A stretch of 52,596 nucleotides of DNA from positions 1-52,596 of the forward strand of contig DXAJ01000033.1 of NCBI GenBank assembly GCA_019117085.1, given 5' to 3'. The DNA is from Candidatus Gallimonas gallistercoris. GTDB lineage: Bacteria; Bacillota; Clostridia; Christensenellales; Borkfalkiaceae. Shown here in pieces: positions 14,779-24,111 of this stretch. The position numbers were made by a program, and so were the translations under genes. The number at the start of each line of letters is the position of its first letter. The first letter of the stretch is position 1. The notes beneath the pieces were generated by a model, which made no database searches, was not told where the DNA came from, and was given only the letters and a program-made list of their open reading frames with translations.

Positions 14779-16914
14779 TTAGCTTGCTCTTCTCACATCA
14801 ATAATTTTCTGATGCCCCATGATCTTCTTGATGAGCACTTCGACATCCTTACGGTTGGTGAGCGAGACGGTGACGTCGACGATGGCGCTGCCGTTCTTAT
14901 CGTAGCGGCCGTTGATGGAAGTGATCTCAAGGTGCATCTCGGCGACGCTCGCACTGATCGCGCCGATGGCGGCGCCCTGATCGTCCGCCGTCACGACGAT
15001 AGCCGCCTTGAAGCGCACGCCGCCCTCTTCGGCGACCCACGCCGCCGCCTGCAAACGGGCGGGATCGGCACCCTTCAGATTGGGGCAGTCCTTGCGGTGC
15101 ACGACGACGCCGCGCCCCCGCGTCACAAAGCCGACGATCTCGTCGCCGGGCACGGGCGAGCAGCAGCCCGCGAAGGAGACGAGAAGCCCCGTCTGCCCGT
15201 TGATGGTGACGGTCCCTTTTGCAAGCCTGCCGTGATAGGCGGGCTCGCTCGCCGTCACGAGCGGCTGCGGCACTTCCTTGCGGAAGAAGTCGATGAGCTT
15301 ATACAGGACCTGGTTGATAGTGACCGCCCCATAGCCGATGGAAGCGAACATTTCGTCCTGCGAGTTGAAGGCGAGCTTTTCGGAGACCTTTTTGAAGCTT
15401 TCGTCGGTGAGAAGGTCGGAAAGCGCATAGCCTTTCCGCTTGGCGGCGTCTTCGAGCATGTCGCGCCCCAAGCGGATGTTTTCGTCCTTCATCTCGCGCT
15501 TGTAGAAGGACTTGATCTTCGCCTTCGCCGAGGTGGATTTGATAAATTTGAGCCAATCGCGCGAAGGCCCCTTGGAGTTGGGCGAAGTGATGATCTCGAC
15601 GACGTCGCCGAGCTCCAGCGTCGAGTTGAGGGGCACGATCTTGCCGTTGACTTTGGCGCCCGTGCAGTGGTTGCCCACTTCCGAGTGGATGGCATAGGCG
15701 AAGTCGACGGGCGTCGCGTCGTTGGGAAGGGAAATGACCTTGCCCTGCGGCGTGAAGACGAGGAGTTCGGAGCTGAACAGCGACCCCTTGACGGTATCCA
15801 TGAACTCTTTGGAATCTTTGAGGCCGCCCTGAAGCTCCATCATCTCGCGGATCCACGAGATGCGCTGATCGAGCGTCGTCTCCTCCGTCGTCTGTTCCTT
15901 ATACTTCCAGTGCGCCGCGATACCGTACTCCGCCGTGCGGTGCATCTCTTCGGTGCGGATCTGGATCTCGAAGGGCTGGCCGAAGTTGGTGACGACCGTC
16001 GTGTGCAGCGACTGATATAAGTTGGGCTTGGGCGTTGCGATGTAGTCCTTGATACGCCCCGGCACGGGCTTCCACTCCTTGTGGATCTTGCCGAATACTT
16101 CGTAACACTCGTCCACCGTGCCGACGATAACGCGCACCGCCGTCAAGTCGTAAATTTGATCGAGCGTTTTGTTCTTCGTCGTCATCTTCTTATAGATGGA
16201 GTAGAAGTGCTTGGGACGGCCGAACACCTCGCCGTGAATGTTGCATTCGACGAGGATCTTCTTGATCTCTTCGACGACGTAATCGACAAAGCGGTTGCGC
16301 TCTTCGAGTTTCTGATGGATGTTCTCGACGAGGTATTCGAACGCCTCGGGGTCGAGATATTTGAGGCAGAGATCTTCGAGCTCGCACTTGACCTGCGAAA
16401 TACCCAGCCTGCCCGCGATGGGGGTATAGATATCCAGCGTCTCGCGCGCCATGCGCTGCTGCCGCTCTTTGGAGAGGAAGTTTAAAGAGCGCATGTTGTG
16501 CAGGCGGTCGGCAAGCTTGATGATGATGACGCGGATGTCCTTCGCCATGGCGATGAAGAGCTTGCGGAAGTTTTCCGCCTCTTCCTCTTCCTGCGATTTG
16601 AAGACGATCTTATCGAGCTTGGTGACGCCCGCGACGAGGGATAAGACCTCTTCGCCGAATTCGCGGCGGATGTCCTCTTCGGTGACGGGCGTATCCTCGA
16701 TGACGTCGTGCAAAAGCGCCGCCGCGATGGTCGCGGGATCGAGCCCGAGATCGACCAAGATCTCCGCCACGGCACAGGGGTGGATGAAATAGGGCTCGCC
16801 CGAGGCGCGCTTCTGGTTGGCGTGCGCCGCCTTGGCGTAGTCGTAGGCATGGAGCAGCATGTTGCGCTCCTCCCCCGTGTAGTATTCGTAGATCTTCATC
16901 AGGATGGCTTCCAT
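14779..16914 (-). CDS. relA: Bifunctional (p)ppGpp synthetase/hydrolase, RelA/SpoT family
   Basis: A 711-residue Rel protein, making and degrading (p)ppGpp in the stringent response. The hydrolase HD domain is intact (His45, His69-Asp70, Asp136). The synthetase domain has Asp256 in YDLTAVRVIV, the RIKD motif at 287-290 (the RXKD form of bifunctional enzymes) and the FEIQIRT strand with Glu316. TGS (about 385-445), the Cys-Cys zinc region (CCSPVPGDEIVG) and a C-terminal ACT domain follow. The start at 16914 has AAGGAGG; the longer open frame is antisense-like sequence inside recJ. It lies 25 bases after recJ. Confidence 0.97.
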   Translation of the reverse strand: MEAILMKIYEYYTGEERNMLLHAYDYAKAAHANQKRASGEPYFIHPCAVAEILVDLGLDPATIAAALLHDVIEDTPVTEEDIRREFGEEVLSLVAGVTKLDKIVFKSQEEEEAENFRKLFIAMAKDIRVIIIKLADRLHNMRSLNFLSKERQQRMARETLDIYTPIAGRLGISQVKCELEDLCLKYLDPEAFEYLVENIHQKLEERNRFVDYVVEEIKKILVECNIHGEVFGRPKHFYSIYKKMTTKNKTLDQIYDLTAVRVIVGTVDECYEVFGKIHKEWKPVPGRIKDYIATPKPNLYQSLHTTVVTNFGQPFEIQIRTEEMHRTAEYGIAAHWKYKEQTTEETTLDQRISWIREMMELQGGLKDSKEFMDTVKGSLFSSELLVFTPQGKVISLPNDATPVDFAYAIHSEVGNHCTGAKVNGKIVPLNSTLELGDVVEIITSPNSKGPSRDWLKFIKSTSAKAKIKSFYKREMKDENIRLGRDMLEDAAKRKGYALSDLLTDESFKKVSEKLAFNSQDEMFASIGYGAVTINQVLYKLIDFFRKEVPQPLVTASEPAYHGRLAKGTVTINGQTGLLVSFAGCCSPVPGDEIVGFVTRGRGVVVHRKDCPNLKGADPARLQAAAWVAEEGGVRFKAAIVVTADDQGAAIGAISASVAEMHLEITSINGRYDKNGSAIVDVTVSLTNRKDVEVLIKKIMGHQKIIDVRRAS

Positions 16915-16939
16915 CGTTCCCCCCTCCTTTGCAAATGAT

Positions 16940-19255
16940 TTACTCTTCTGCAAGCCTTGAAACCGCAGTATAGATCTTTGACTTTTCGAGCTGCGTCTTC
17001 TGCCCGCGGATGATGCGGACGCGCCCTTCTTTGAGTTCGATGAGCCCCAGCTCTTCGAACACCGCAAACGCGAAGAGAAAGCGTTCGGCGCCGAACCCGA
17101 GGCAGGCACAGCTGCGCCCCGCCTCTGCGGCGTCCATGCCCCTGAGCGTCCCTTCGGCGGCGCGGAGAGCGGAGAAGACTTCCGCCATGTCCGCCCGCGT
17201 GTGCGGGAGCGAAGCGAGCCGTTCCCAACCGCATAAATCGGCATTCGCAAGAAGCTTTGCCCTGCCCGTGGGCTGCGCGACGACGGCGGGCGATTCCAAA
17301 AACACCACTTCGCGGTAGGCGGAAAGGTCGCAGTCGGGCGCGGGAGATAAGAGCACCACGTTGGCGGCGTTCCCCGACGAAAGGCGGAACACCTCCGCAG
17401 GCAGCCCTTTGAGCGCGGGGAAGCGGGCAAGCGTCCGCCTGTCGTACGCGACGGCGGCGAGCCCGTAAGCGCAGTTTTTGCGCTCCTTTGCGATATGCGC
17501 GTTGAGCTCTTCCTCCCCCATCCGCTCCATAGAGCGTTTTGCGCCCTCTTTGAGCGCGAGGAGCCCCTGATAGAAGCCCTCGGCGGGGACGTCCTCCCCC
17601 TTCGCGCCGTCGTAGATGACCGCGCGCACGAAGCCCTTGACGTACTCCTTGCCGCGGAACTTGGAAACGTTGCATTCAAAGACGAGCGATTTGGGGATAT
17701 CGCTCCTGAGGACCGCGAGGTCTTTTTCGCCCCAGAAATACATGAGTTCGAGCGGTTCGCCCGCGACGGAGATGTGCGGCGAGGCGGGCTTGACGGGCGC
17801 CGCCTGCGATCTGCCCGCGCGGCACACGAAGAGCGGGCGGCGGTTGCCCACGCCGAAGGGCTCCAAAGATTCGATCTCGTAAGCGAGCTGTTTGGGGAAT
17901 TCCCCCTCGATCTCCCCGCTGACGACGAGGGAAGGGATGAAATCTTCGCGCGTATAGTGCGTCTTGATATAGCTGTCGAGATCGCTCTTCAAGGCTTCGA
18001 AGCGGTCGGCGCGCACGTTGACGCCCGCCGCCTGCGCATGCCCGCCGAATTCCTCGATCTCGTCCGAACAGCTTCTCAGAGCTTCGAAAATGTTGACCGC
18101 CTCGATGCTCCTGGCAGACCCCCGCAGCATATCGCCGCGGCGGACGAAGAGGAGCGCGGGGCGGGAGAATTCCTCCACGATGCGCGCCGCAACGATGCCG
18201 ATGAGCCCTGGGTGCCAGTCCTCGCCCTCCGCCATGACGACGCTCTGATAGGCGCCCTCCGCCGCGATCTGCGCGCGCGCCCGCTCGTAGAGCTCATCGC
18301 ACAACCGCTGGCGCTCGGAATTGTAGTTGTTGAGAAGTTCGGCAAGGACGCGCGTCTCCTCCTCGTCCTCCGAGGTGAAGAGGCGGAGCGCCGCGTTGGC
18401 GTCCCCCATCCTGCCCGCCGCGTTGACGCGGGGCGCGAGCGTGAAGGCAAGCGTCTGCGCCGTCACTTCCTGCGCCTTATTCAAAAGTGCCGAAAAGGCG
18501 GGGCGGGGGCGGCTTTTGATGAGCTCCAAGCCCGCCGCCACGATATCGCGGTTCTCGCCGAGGAGCGGCACGCTGTCCGCCACCGTCGAAAGGGCGCAGA
18601 AATCGAGGAGTTCATCCGCCTTCTCGCCGATGAGCGCGCGGGAGAACTTGTAGGCAACGCCCGCGCCGCACAGATTGTCGTAGGGGTAGTCGTCCTTGAA
18701 TTTGGGGTTGATGCAGATGCAGTCGGGGAGCTCTTCGGGCAGCTCGTGGTGGTCGGTGACGATGACGTAACAGCCCTGCTCCTTGATATATTCGACTTCC
18801 GCCGCGTTGGAGATGCCGCAGTCCACCGTGACGATGAGATCGGGCAGAAACTCATCGAAGATGCGGTCGATGGCATGCGTCGTGAGCCCGTACCCTTCCG
18901 CCCGTTCGGGGACATAGAGATAGGGCTCGATGCCGTATTCCTTCAATGCCCGCGAGAGGATGGACACGGCGCCGATGCCGTCTGCATCGTAATCGCCGAA
19001 GACGGCGACCCGCCACTCTTCGCGCTTTGCCCGCTCCAAAAGCAGCGCCGCCTCCTTCATGCCCTTCATGAGGAAGGGGGAAAGGAAGTTCTGCTTGCCC
19101 GGGGAGAGGAAGCGGCGCATCTTCTCCTCGCTGTCCATGCCGCGGGCGAAGAGGATGCCCGCCGTCGTTTCGGTGACGCCCACCGCACGCGCAAGCTCCC
19201 CGACGCGCCGTTTTTCGTCGGGGGAAAATGTAAATTCGCGCACGATGCGTTTCAT
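16940..19255 (-). CDS. recJ: Single-stranded-DNA-specific exonuclease RecJ
   Basis: A 771-residue DHH-family nuclease that resects 5' ends in recombination and repair. Motifs: FGDYDADG (about 87-94), TVDCG (Asp145), TDHH (167-170), then DHHA1 with the GGH motif (EFGGHAQAAGV) and the OB-type domain. The C-terminal 200 residues beyond the core match the long Firmicutes RecJ form (Bacillus 786 residues). The start follows AAGGAGAGAGC. It heads the recJ-relA pair. Confidence 0.95.
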   Translation of the reverse strand: MKRIVREFTFSPDEKRRVGELARAVGVTETTAGILFARGMDSEEKMRRFLSPGKQNFLSPFLMKGMKEAALLLERAKREEWRVAVFGDYDADGIGAVSILSRALKEYGIEPYLYVPERAEGYGLTTHAIDRIFDEFLPDLIVTVDCGISNAAEVEYIKEQGCYVIVTDHHELPEELPDCICINPKFKDDYPYDNLCGAGVAYKFSRALIGEKADELLDFCALSTVADSVPLLGENRDIVAAGLELIKSRPRPAFSALLNKAQEVTAQTLAFTLAPRVNAAGRMGDANAALRLFTSEDEEETRVLAELLNNYNSERQRLCDELYERARAQIAAEGAYQSVVMAEGEDWHPGLIGIVAARIVEEFSRPALLFVRRGDMLRGSARSIEAVNIFEALRSCSDEIEEFGGHAQAAGVNVRADRFEALKSDLDSYIKTHYTREDFIPSLVVSGEIEGEFPKQLAYEIESLEPFGVGNRRPLFVCRAGRSQAAPVKPASPHISVAGEPLELMYFWGEKDLAVLRSDIPKSLVFECNVSKFRGKEYVKGFVRAVIYDGAKGEDVPAEGFYQGLLALKEGAKRSMERMGEEELNAHIAKERKNCAYGLAAVAYDRRTLARFPALKGLPAEVFRLSSGNAANVVLLSPAPDCDLSAYREVVFLESPAVVAQPTGRAKLLANADLCGWERLASLPHTRADMAEVFSALRAAEGTLRGMDAAEAGRSCACLGFGAERFLFAFAVFEELGLIELKEGRVRIIRGQKTQLEKSKIYTAVSRLAEE

Positions 19256-19325
19256 GCTCTCTCCTTTGCGGCAGCGCCGCGCTGCCGCCCTATTCGGCGG
19301 CAGGTCTTTACCCTCATTTTATGGA

Positions 19326-19354
19326 CAAAAAACGGCGGGGAACTATCCCGCCGT
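19326..19354 (-). terminator. Terminator after secF
   Basis: Read leftward: ACGGCGGG (19347-19354), loop ATAGTTC, CCCGCCGT (19332-19339), then six T. It separates secDF from recJ. Confidence 0.9.
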
Positions 19355-19371
19355 CTTCTTAGTCTTACGAA

Positions 19372-20373
19372 TTATTCTTCGGCTTTTTCCGCCTTTTTCT
19401 TTCCGACGTAACGGCCCTTCTTGGCATTGCTGCGATCGTCCAGCTTCTTCATGGGAAGATAGAGCGTGGGCCCGAGCACCAACGAAGAATATGCGCCGAC
19501 CGCAAGGGGAAGCAGCAGGGGCAGGAAGAGGGTCCTCACCCCGGGCGCCGCCACGGCGCCGACGACGATGAACACCGCTGCAAGCGCGGCAACGACATAG
19601 AGCACCGTCTTATACGAGCTCTTGCAGCATTCGTTCACGGCTTCCTCCGCGTCCATCGTGCGGAATGCGGGATCTTTGAAGGTCTCGCGCATCTTCATGC
19701 ACTGCACCATCCACAAAAGCAGGGAGATGACCGCCGCTGCCGCCGCAACGAGCAGAGGCGCTGCCGCTGCCATGGGGATGCGGGTGAGCGCGAAGAGCGC
19801 AAGCGTCAGGAATACGTCGTGCATGGTGAGGCAAAGCCCCGTGAGCGTACGGCCCCAACCGAAGCGGAACCCGATATAGACGAGCACCACGACGGCAGCG
19901 ACTGCAAGCGCCACGGCGCCCCGCCATGCGGGCTCGGAAAAGACGCTCTCTGCGCCCTGTTCGCGGATGACGACGTAGACGTCGGCGCCCTCGAACTCGG
20001 AGGAAAGCTTGCCGACAATGGTCTCCTTTGCGGAAACGAGCGTCTCCTTGGAAACGTCTTCCCCGAAGAGATAGCGCACGGTCACGTCGCCCGTCTCTGC
20101 GAGCGAGCTGCCGTCCACATTGGGCGCGGCCTCAAACTTTTTCTCATAGCTCACGCCGAGGGAAGAAAATGTCTCTTCACAGACTTCTTCCACCTTATCG
20201 CCGCCGTCCGAAATGGTGACGACCGCATCGTAGGTGAGCTCGAAGCTCTTGCCCGCCTGCGCGTCGTAGTTGAACCCGAAGAGCGCGTAGAGCACGATGC
20301 CCGCGATCAGGATGACGGCGGAGATCGCCAAAAAGATGGGAAGTTTCTTTGCGGTATAGAAATGTTTAGTCAT
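19372..20373 (-). CDS. secF: Protein translocase subunit SecF
   Basis: A 333-residue membrane protein that helps pull exported proteins through SecYEG using the proton gradient. It has the expected plan: one N-terminal helix (about 10-30), an extracytoplasmic domain of about 110 residues, then five helices (LAVAAVVVLVYIGFRFGWG with the following GRTLTG; LCLTMHDVFLTLALFAL carries the conserved HD). The start at 20373 has AGAGGAGG and overlaps secD by eight bases. The longer open frame begins inside secD and is rejected. Confidence 0.93.
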   Translation of the reverse strand: MTKHFYTAKKLPIFLAISAVILIAGIVLYALFGFNYDAQAGKSFELTYDAVVTISDGGDKVEEVCEETFSSLGVSYEKKFEAAPNVDGSSLAETGDVTVRYLFGEDVSKETLVSAKETIVGKLSSEFEGADVYVVIREQGAESVFSEPAWRGAVALAVAAVVVLVYIGFRFGWGRTLTGLCLTMHDVFLTLALFALTRIPMAAAAPLLVAAAAAVISLLLWMVQCMKMRETFKDPAFRTMDAEEAVNECCKSSYKTVLYVVAALAAVFIVVGAVAAPGVRTLFLPLLLPLAVGAYSSLVLGPTLYLPMKKLDDRSNAKKGRYVGKKKAEKAEE

Positions 20374-21859
20374 CTTCTTCCACCTCCTCTCTATGGAAGC
20401 GGCAGAACTTTGCCTTGTCTTTTGCAAACGGCATCATGATGTACCAGCAGAAGCGGCCGACCGCCAGCGTCGCAAGCCCCGAGAAGAACATGGCAATGCC
20501 GAGCGTGAAGGCGAACACCGAAAGTTCGGTGAGAGCGATGAAGTAAGCGATGAACCCGAGCGCCGCAAGCACGATGTGCATATCGAAGATGTGCCAGAAG
20601 CACTTCTTATAGCCCGACTTGACGGCAAAGGTCATCGTCTTGCCCGTTGCAAACTCTTTGCGCGCATATTCGTATGCCATCGCATCCGAAACGCTCAGCA
20701 CGATCGCCCCGAAGAGGACGGCAAGTACCGAACCCACCCCGAGCGAAAGGAAGTCGATCGCCCAGATGCAGAGCGTCATTGCGATGAGATAGACGAGCAG
20801 CGTGTAAAGATGCGCGAACCCGAGACGGCCGTAGCGGATGAAGAAGAACGCGAGGGACGCAACGAGCAGCACGCCGAACGCGATGTAGAGCATCCAAAGC
20901 GCGCTGTCGCCGTAAGCGGCGCGGTCGCGCACCATCTCGCCCACCGTCAGAGCAAGGTCGTTCTCCGTTCCGTTCTCCATGGCGGTGTCGAGCACGGTCG
21001 CCACAAGTTCGGAAGAATCTTTGTCGTAAGAGCCGCTGATATAGAGCGAGCTTTGATCGATCTGTTCGCTCACGGTGAGGGTGATGAGCGTCTCGCCGCC
21101 GACCTTGAAGTAAAGGTAGGAGCTCGTCGCGCCCTCCGTCGCTTCGGCAACGGCTTCCCTGCCCTCATCCGTCATGTTGAGGATAACATAGGAAACGCCG
21201 CTCGCCGTGCGGCTCGAAATGCTCTTGAAATAGTAACTTGCGGGATGTTCGGTGCCGCGGGGCGCGGGAATGATGGTCTCCGCGCTCGCCTCGTCCGAAC
21301 CGAAGCTCACCGTGAATTCGCCCATGAGCCCGAGATACTCGAACGCCGCGCCCGAAAGCGAATAGGACGCGGGAAGGGAGACCTTCACCGTGTAATCGTC
21401 CGCGATGCGCACGCTCGCGCCCGGGACATGCAGCCGCTCGAAGCGCTCTTCGAGGATGGAAACGGTGCGCGAGAAATCTTCCTTGAAGCTCTCGCTCACG
21501 TTCTCGCCGTCGAGCACCGTCTCCTTTTCGAGGTAAACGGCGCCGTCCGCATACGCCTGATAATCGGACGCATAGTCTTCCTTTTCGTCTTCCGAAGAAG
21601 CCGCGAGGTTGTTCTCGTAATCTCTCCCGGAGATGACCCCTTCGGGATAGAGGACGGCGCTGTAACCGCCGCCGACGTACTCCGTCTCCCCGATGAGGTA
21701 CCCGCCGAGATCGGCGTCCTTCTCCGCAATGCCCAGAATAGAATTAAAATAATTTAATCCGTTGCCGTCGCAAGGAAAGGGCACGAAGCATACCACGCAT
21801 AAAACGGCGATCACGATGGTGATCAGAGTCAGAACGATCGCCGATTTTACCTTGCCCAT
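20366..21859 (-). CDS. secD: Protein translocase subunit SecD
   Basis: A 497-residue partner of SecF. One N-terminal helix (about 5-27), a large extracytoplasmic P1-type region (about 28-310; SVRIADDYTVKVSLPASYSLSG and SYVILNMTDEGREAVAEAT), and five C-terminal helices with the conserved FGAIVLSVSDAMAYEYARKE region. The sequence is diverged in the first extracytoplasmic part. AGGAGGCAACA precedes the ATG, and a good promoter lies about 60 bases upstream. Confidence 0.92.
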   Translation of the reverse strand: MGKVKSAIVLTLITIVIAVLCVVCFVPFPCDGNGLNYFNSILGIAEKDADLGGYLIGETEYVGGGYSAVLYPEGVISGRDYENNLAASSEDEKEDYASDYQAYADGAVYLEKETVLDGENVSESFKEDFSRTVSILEERFERLHVPGASVRIADDYTVKVSLPASYSLSGAAFEYLGLMGEFTVSFGSDEASAETIIPAPRGTEHPASYYFKSISSRTASGVSYVILNMTDEGREAVAEATEGATSSYLYFKVGGETLITLTVSEQIDQSSLYISGSYDKDSSELVATVLDTAMENGTENDLALTVGEMVRDRAAYGDSALWMLYIAFGVLLVASLAFFFIRYGRLGFAHLYTLLVYLIAMTLCIWAIDFLSLGVGSVLAVLFGAIVLSVSDAMAYEYARKEFATGKTMTFAVKSGYKKCFWHIFDMHIVLAALGFIAYFIALTELSVFAFTLGIAMFFSGLATLAVGRFCWYIMMPFAKDKAKFCRFHREEVEEDD

Positions 21860-21919
21860 TGTTGCCTCCTGTCATGTGTGAAGGCCTTTCCGCAAGTGCG
21901 GAAAAACCCCGTCTTGTTC

Positions 21920-21948
21920 ATTATATAAGTTTTGCCTTTCGCCGTCAA
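21920..21948 (-). promoter_or_regulatory. Sigma-A promoter of secD-secF
   Basis: On the minus strand TTGACG (21943-21948), 17 bases, TATAAT (21920-21925). The leader includes a small hairpin TTTCCGC-ACTT-GCGGAAA (21887-21904). Confidence 0.82.
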
Positions 21949-21978
21949 GCCGAAACGCGCCGCTTTTTCGTATTTTTG

Positions 21979-23286
21979 TTATTTTTCGCGACATTTCCGA
22001 GCCGCCAGAATGTGCATCGCGCACTCGATGCGCTTCTTCATCATGGCGCACGTCATGGCGTAAGGCTCCTCGATATCGCCGTTGTAGTGATAGTTGTTTG
22101 CGCTGCACCCGCCCGAGCAGATGAACTTCGCAAAGCAGTTTTCGCACTTCTTGCGCGTGAAGAGGCAGCTCCCCGCAAACTTGGAGCGGATCTTTTCGTC
22201 GAGCGTGCCTTCAAAGACGTTGCCCATCTTCCACTTATTATCCCCCGCGAACTGGTGGCATGGGTAGATGTCGCCGTTGGGGACGACGGAGAAGTACTCG
22301 TTCCCCGCGCCGCACGCAGAGACGCGCTTAGAAAGGCAAGGCCCGCCTTCAAGGTCGATGTTGAAGTGGAAGAAGTTGAAGCCCTCCCCCTTCTCTTCGC
22401 GCTCCAAATACGCCTCGCAGAGGTTTTCGTACTCCTTCTCGATGCGGGGAAGGTGCTCTTCCTTGATCTGTAATTCGGGGATGTCGGTGACGACGGGCTC
22501 CATCGAAATGGAATCGAACCCCTGATCGGCGAGGAACAAAACGTCCTTTGCAAAGTCGAGGTTTTTCGCCGTAAACGTGCCGCGGACGTAGTAGTGCTTG
22601 TCCCCGCGCGAACGCACGAACTTTTTGATCTTTTCGATGACGAGGTCGAAGCTCCCCTTGCCGTTCACCGTCTTTCTCACGGCGTCGTGCACTTCGGGGC
22701 GGCCGTCCAGCGAGAGGACGACGTTCTCCATCTCCTCGTTGAAGAACTTGATGGTCTCGTCGTCGAGAAGGAGGCCGTTGGTCGTCGTCGTGAAGAGGAA
22801 GCGCTTGCCGAGCTTTGCAGCCTGCTCCTTGGCGTAATAGACGGTATCTTTGACGACGCCGAGATTCATCAGGGGCTCGCCGCCGAAGAAGTCGACTTCG
22901 AGCACCTTCCGTTTTCCGCTCTCTCTGAGCAGGAAGTCGATGGCGGCAAACGCCGTCTCGCGGCTCATCACTTCGCGCTTGGAGTGATACGCGCCTTCGT
23001 CGGCAAAGCAGTACTTGCAGCGCAGGTTGCAGTCGTGCGAGACGTGCAGGCACAGCGCCTTGACCTCATGGCTCTTCATGGGGTACGCCTTGACTTCTTC
23101 CTTATATAATAAGCCCTGCTCTTTGAGCGCTTCCGCGTCCTCGAGGATGGCTTTGAGTTCTTCGTCCGAAACGTCCGTCTTATCGCCCTCTAAAACGCGC
23201 GCCGTCTTTTCGTCGCACTCGTGAAGGGAACCGCTGCCGACGTCGTAGATATAATAATGGTCGTGATAGGAAAAAATGTGGATCAT
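21979..23286 (-). CDS. scfB: SCIFF peptide radical SAM maturase (SPASM domain)
   Basis: A 435-residue radical SAM enzyme that forms a thioether bond in the SCIFF ribosomal peptide. The N-terminal 75 residues are the peptide-binding part; the SAM cluster motif is CNLRCKYC (Cys86, 90, 93). VDFFGGEPLMN is the usual maturase segment. The C-terminal SPASM region has the auxiliary-cluster cysteines (CGAGNEYFSVVPNGDIYPC, then CENCFAKFICSGGC and later C). It lies 136 bases downstream of scfA on the same strand, its expected substrate gene. Confidence 0.94.
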   Translation of the reverse strand: MIHIFSYHDHYYIYDVGSGSLHECDEKTARVLEGDKTDVSDEELKAILEDAEALKEQGLLYKEEVKAYPMKSHEVKALCLHVSHDCNLRCKYCFADEGAYHSKREVMSRETAFAAIDFLLRESGKRKVLEVDFFGGEPLMNLGVVKDTVYYAKEQAAKLGKRFLFTTTTNGLLLDDETIKFFNEEMENVVLSLDGRPEVHDAVRKTVNGKGSFDLVIEKIKKFVRSRGDKHYYVRGTFTAKNLDFAKDVLFLADQGFDSISMEPVVTDIPELQIKEEHLPRIEKEYENLCEAYLEREEKGEGFNFFHFNIDLEGGPCLSKRVSACGAGNEYFSVVPNGDIYPCHQFAGDNKWKMGNVFEGTLDEKIRSKFAGSCLFTRKKCENCFAKFICSGGCSANNYHYNGDIEEPYAMTCAMMKKRIECAMHILAARKCREK

Positions 23287-23422
23287 GTTTTTCTTCTGCG
23301 GCTAAGCCGCGCCTGTACGTTCCGCCCCGCTCCCGCGCGGCGGCATGTTTTTGACATGGAAACAAAGGAGCAACGCTGCCGCTGCTCCCCGTTTTTTGCT
23401 CGTTTGAAAACAAAGCGAAAGA

Positions 23423-23575
23423 TTATCTCTTTTCGATCTTGCTTTCTCTCGTCACGCGCTCGCACGACTGGTTGCCGACCGTGCAGCTCGTCTTGCAGGC
23501 GGACTGGCAGGTGCTCCTGCACTCGCCGCAGCCCGTCACCTTTCTTTCCTGAGGTCTTGCGATGGTCTTGATCAT
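23423..23575 (-). CDS. scfA: SCIFF peptide precursor (six cysteines in forty-five residues)
   Basis: A 50-residue precursor. All six cysteines are present (16, 19, 23, 27, 31, 38) in the family core CGECRSTCQSACKTSC followed by TVGNQSCE. The start ATG at 23575 follows GGGAGATGACACT and lies about 25 bases downstream of a good promoter; a longer in-frame extension runs through that promoter and is rejected. Relative to the usual 45-46 residue form, there is a charged C-terminal tail of about ten residues (VTRESKIEKR). SCIFF is nearly universal in Clostridia; the function of the mature peptide is unknown. Confidence 0.94.
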   Translation of the reverse strand: MIKTIARPQERKVTGCGECRSTCQSACKTSCTVGNQSCERVTRESKIEKR

Positions 23576-23605
23576 AGTGTCATCTCCCGAGGTGATTTTT
23601 TCTCT

Positions 23606-23634
23606 ATTATAGCGGATGGCAAGAAATTTTGCAA
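23606..23634 (-). promoter_or_regulatory. Sigma-A promoter of scfA
   Basis: On the minus strand TTGCAA (23629-23634), 17 bases, TATAAT (23606-23611), close upstream of the scfA ribosome binding site. Confidence 0.78.
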
Positions 23635-23642
23635 CCTTTTTT

Positions 23643-24020
23643 TTATTCTTTCCGCAATTTCCTGCCGAACGCCGCCCCGCCGCCGCCCGCGAGCACACAC
23701 AAAAGGACGTCTAAGCAGAAGAGCGGCGAAAAGCGGAAGCCCCCGATGAGCCCGAAGAGGAGCGTCGTGAGAAGAAGGAACAAAAATCCCGCCGCCATGC
23801 CCTTGAAGAGCGCGCGCTCCCCGCGCACCGCAAGGAGCGGGAAGACGAACGCCGCCGCCGTCTTCAACACGAGGTTGGAGACGATGATGCTTTCTTCCGA
23901 AAGCGCATACACCCTGACGAAGACGGCAAGAAGCGCCTCCGCCAAAAGGCAGAACACCGTCGCAAGCGCCGAAGAAAGCCCCACCTCTTTTGCAGCCGTC
24001 TTCCAAAAGTTTTCATGCAT
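23643..24020 (-). CDS. TIGR04086-type small membrane protein
   Basis: A 125-residue protein with four predicted helices (about 14-35, 42-62, 68-88, 95-115). It matches, in length, topology and place, the TIGR04086 membrane proteins found next to yajC and scfA in Clostridia; function is unknown. Start at 24020 (MHENFWKTAAKEVG) is preceded by GGAGGATGGG. The longer open frame upstream is antisense to the yajC tail and is rejected. Confidence 0.78.
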   Translation of the reverse strand: MHENFWKTAAKEVGLSSALATVFCLLAEALLAVFVRVYALSEESIIVSNLVLKTAAAFVFPLLAVRGERALFKGMAAGFLFLLLTTLLFGLIGGFRFSPLFCLDVLLCVLAGGGGAAFGRKLRKE

Positions 24021-24111
24021 CCCATCCTCCGCGGGCAAAACTATGCCTTTTGCGGAGAAAAAACCTCCGCACCCTGTTCTAAGGTATGCGGAGGCAGATC
24101 GTTCTATGAAT

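Noticed and set aside
16915-17679. 255-residue N-terminal extension of relA
   Set aside because: It runs inside recJ in another frame and has Arg/Ser-rich shadow composition; a strong ribosome binding site marks the start at 16914.
17495-19411. 638-residue open frame antisense to recJ
   Set aside because: Same shadow effect; recJ carries all catalytic motifs on the minus strand.
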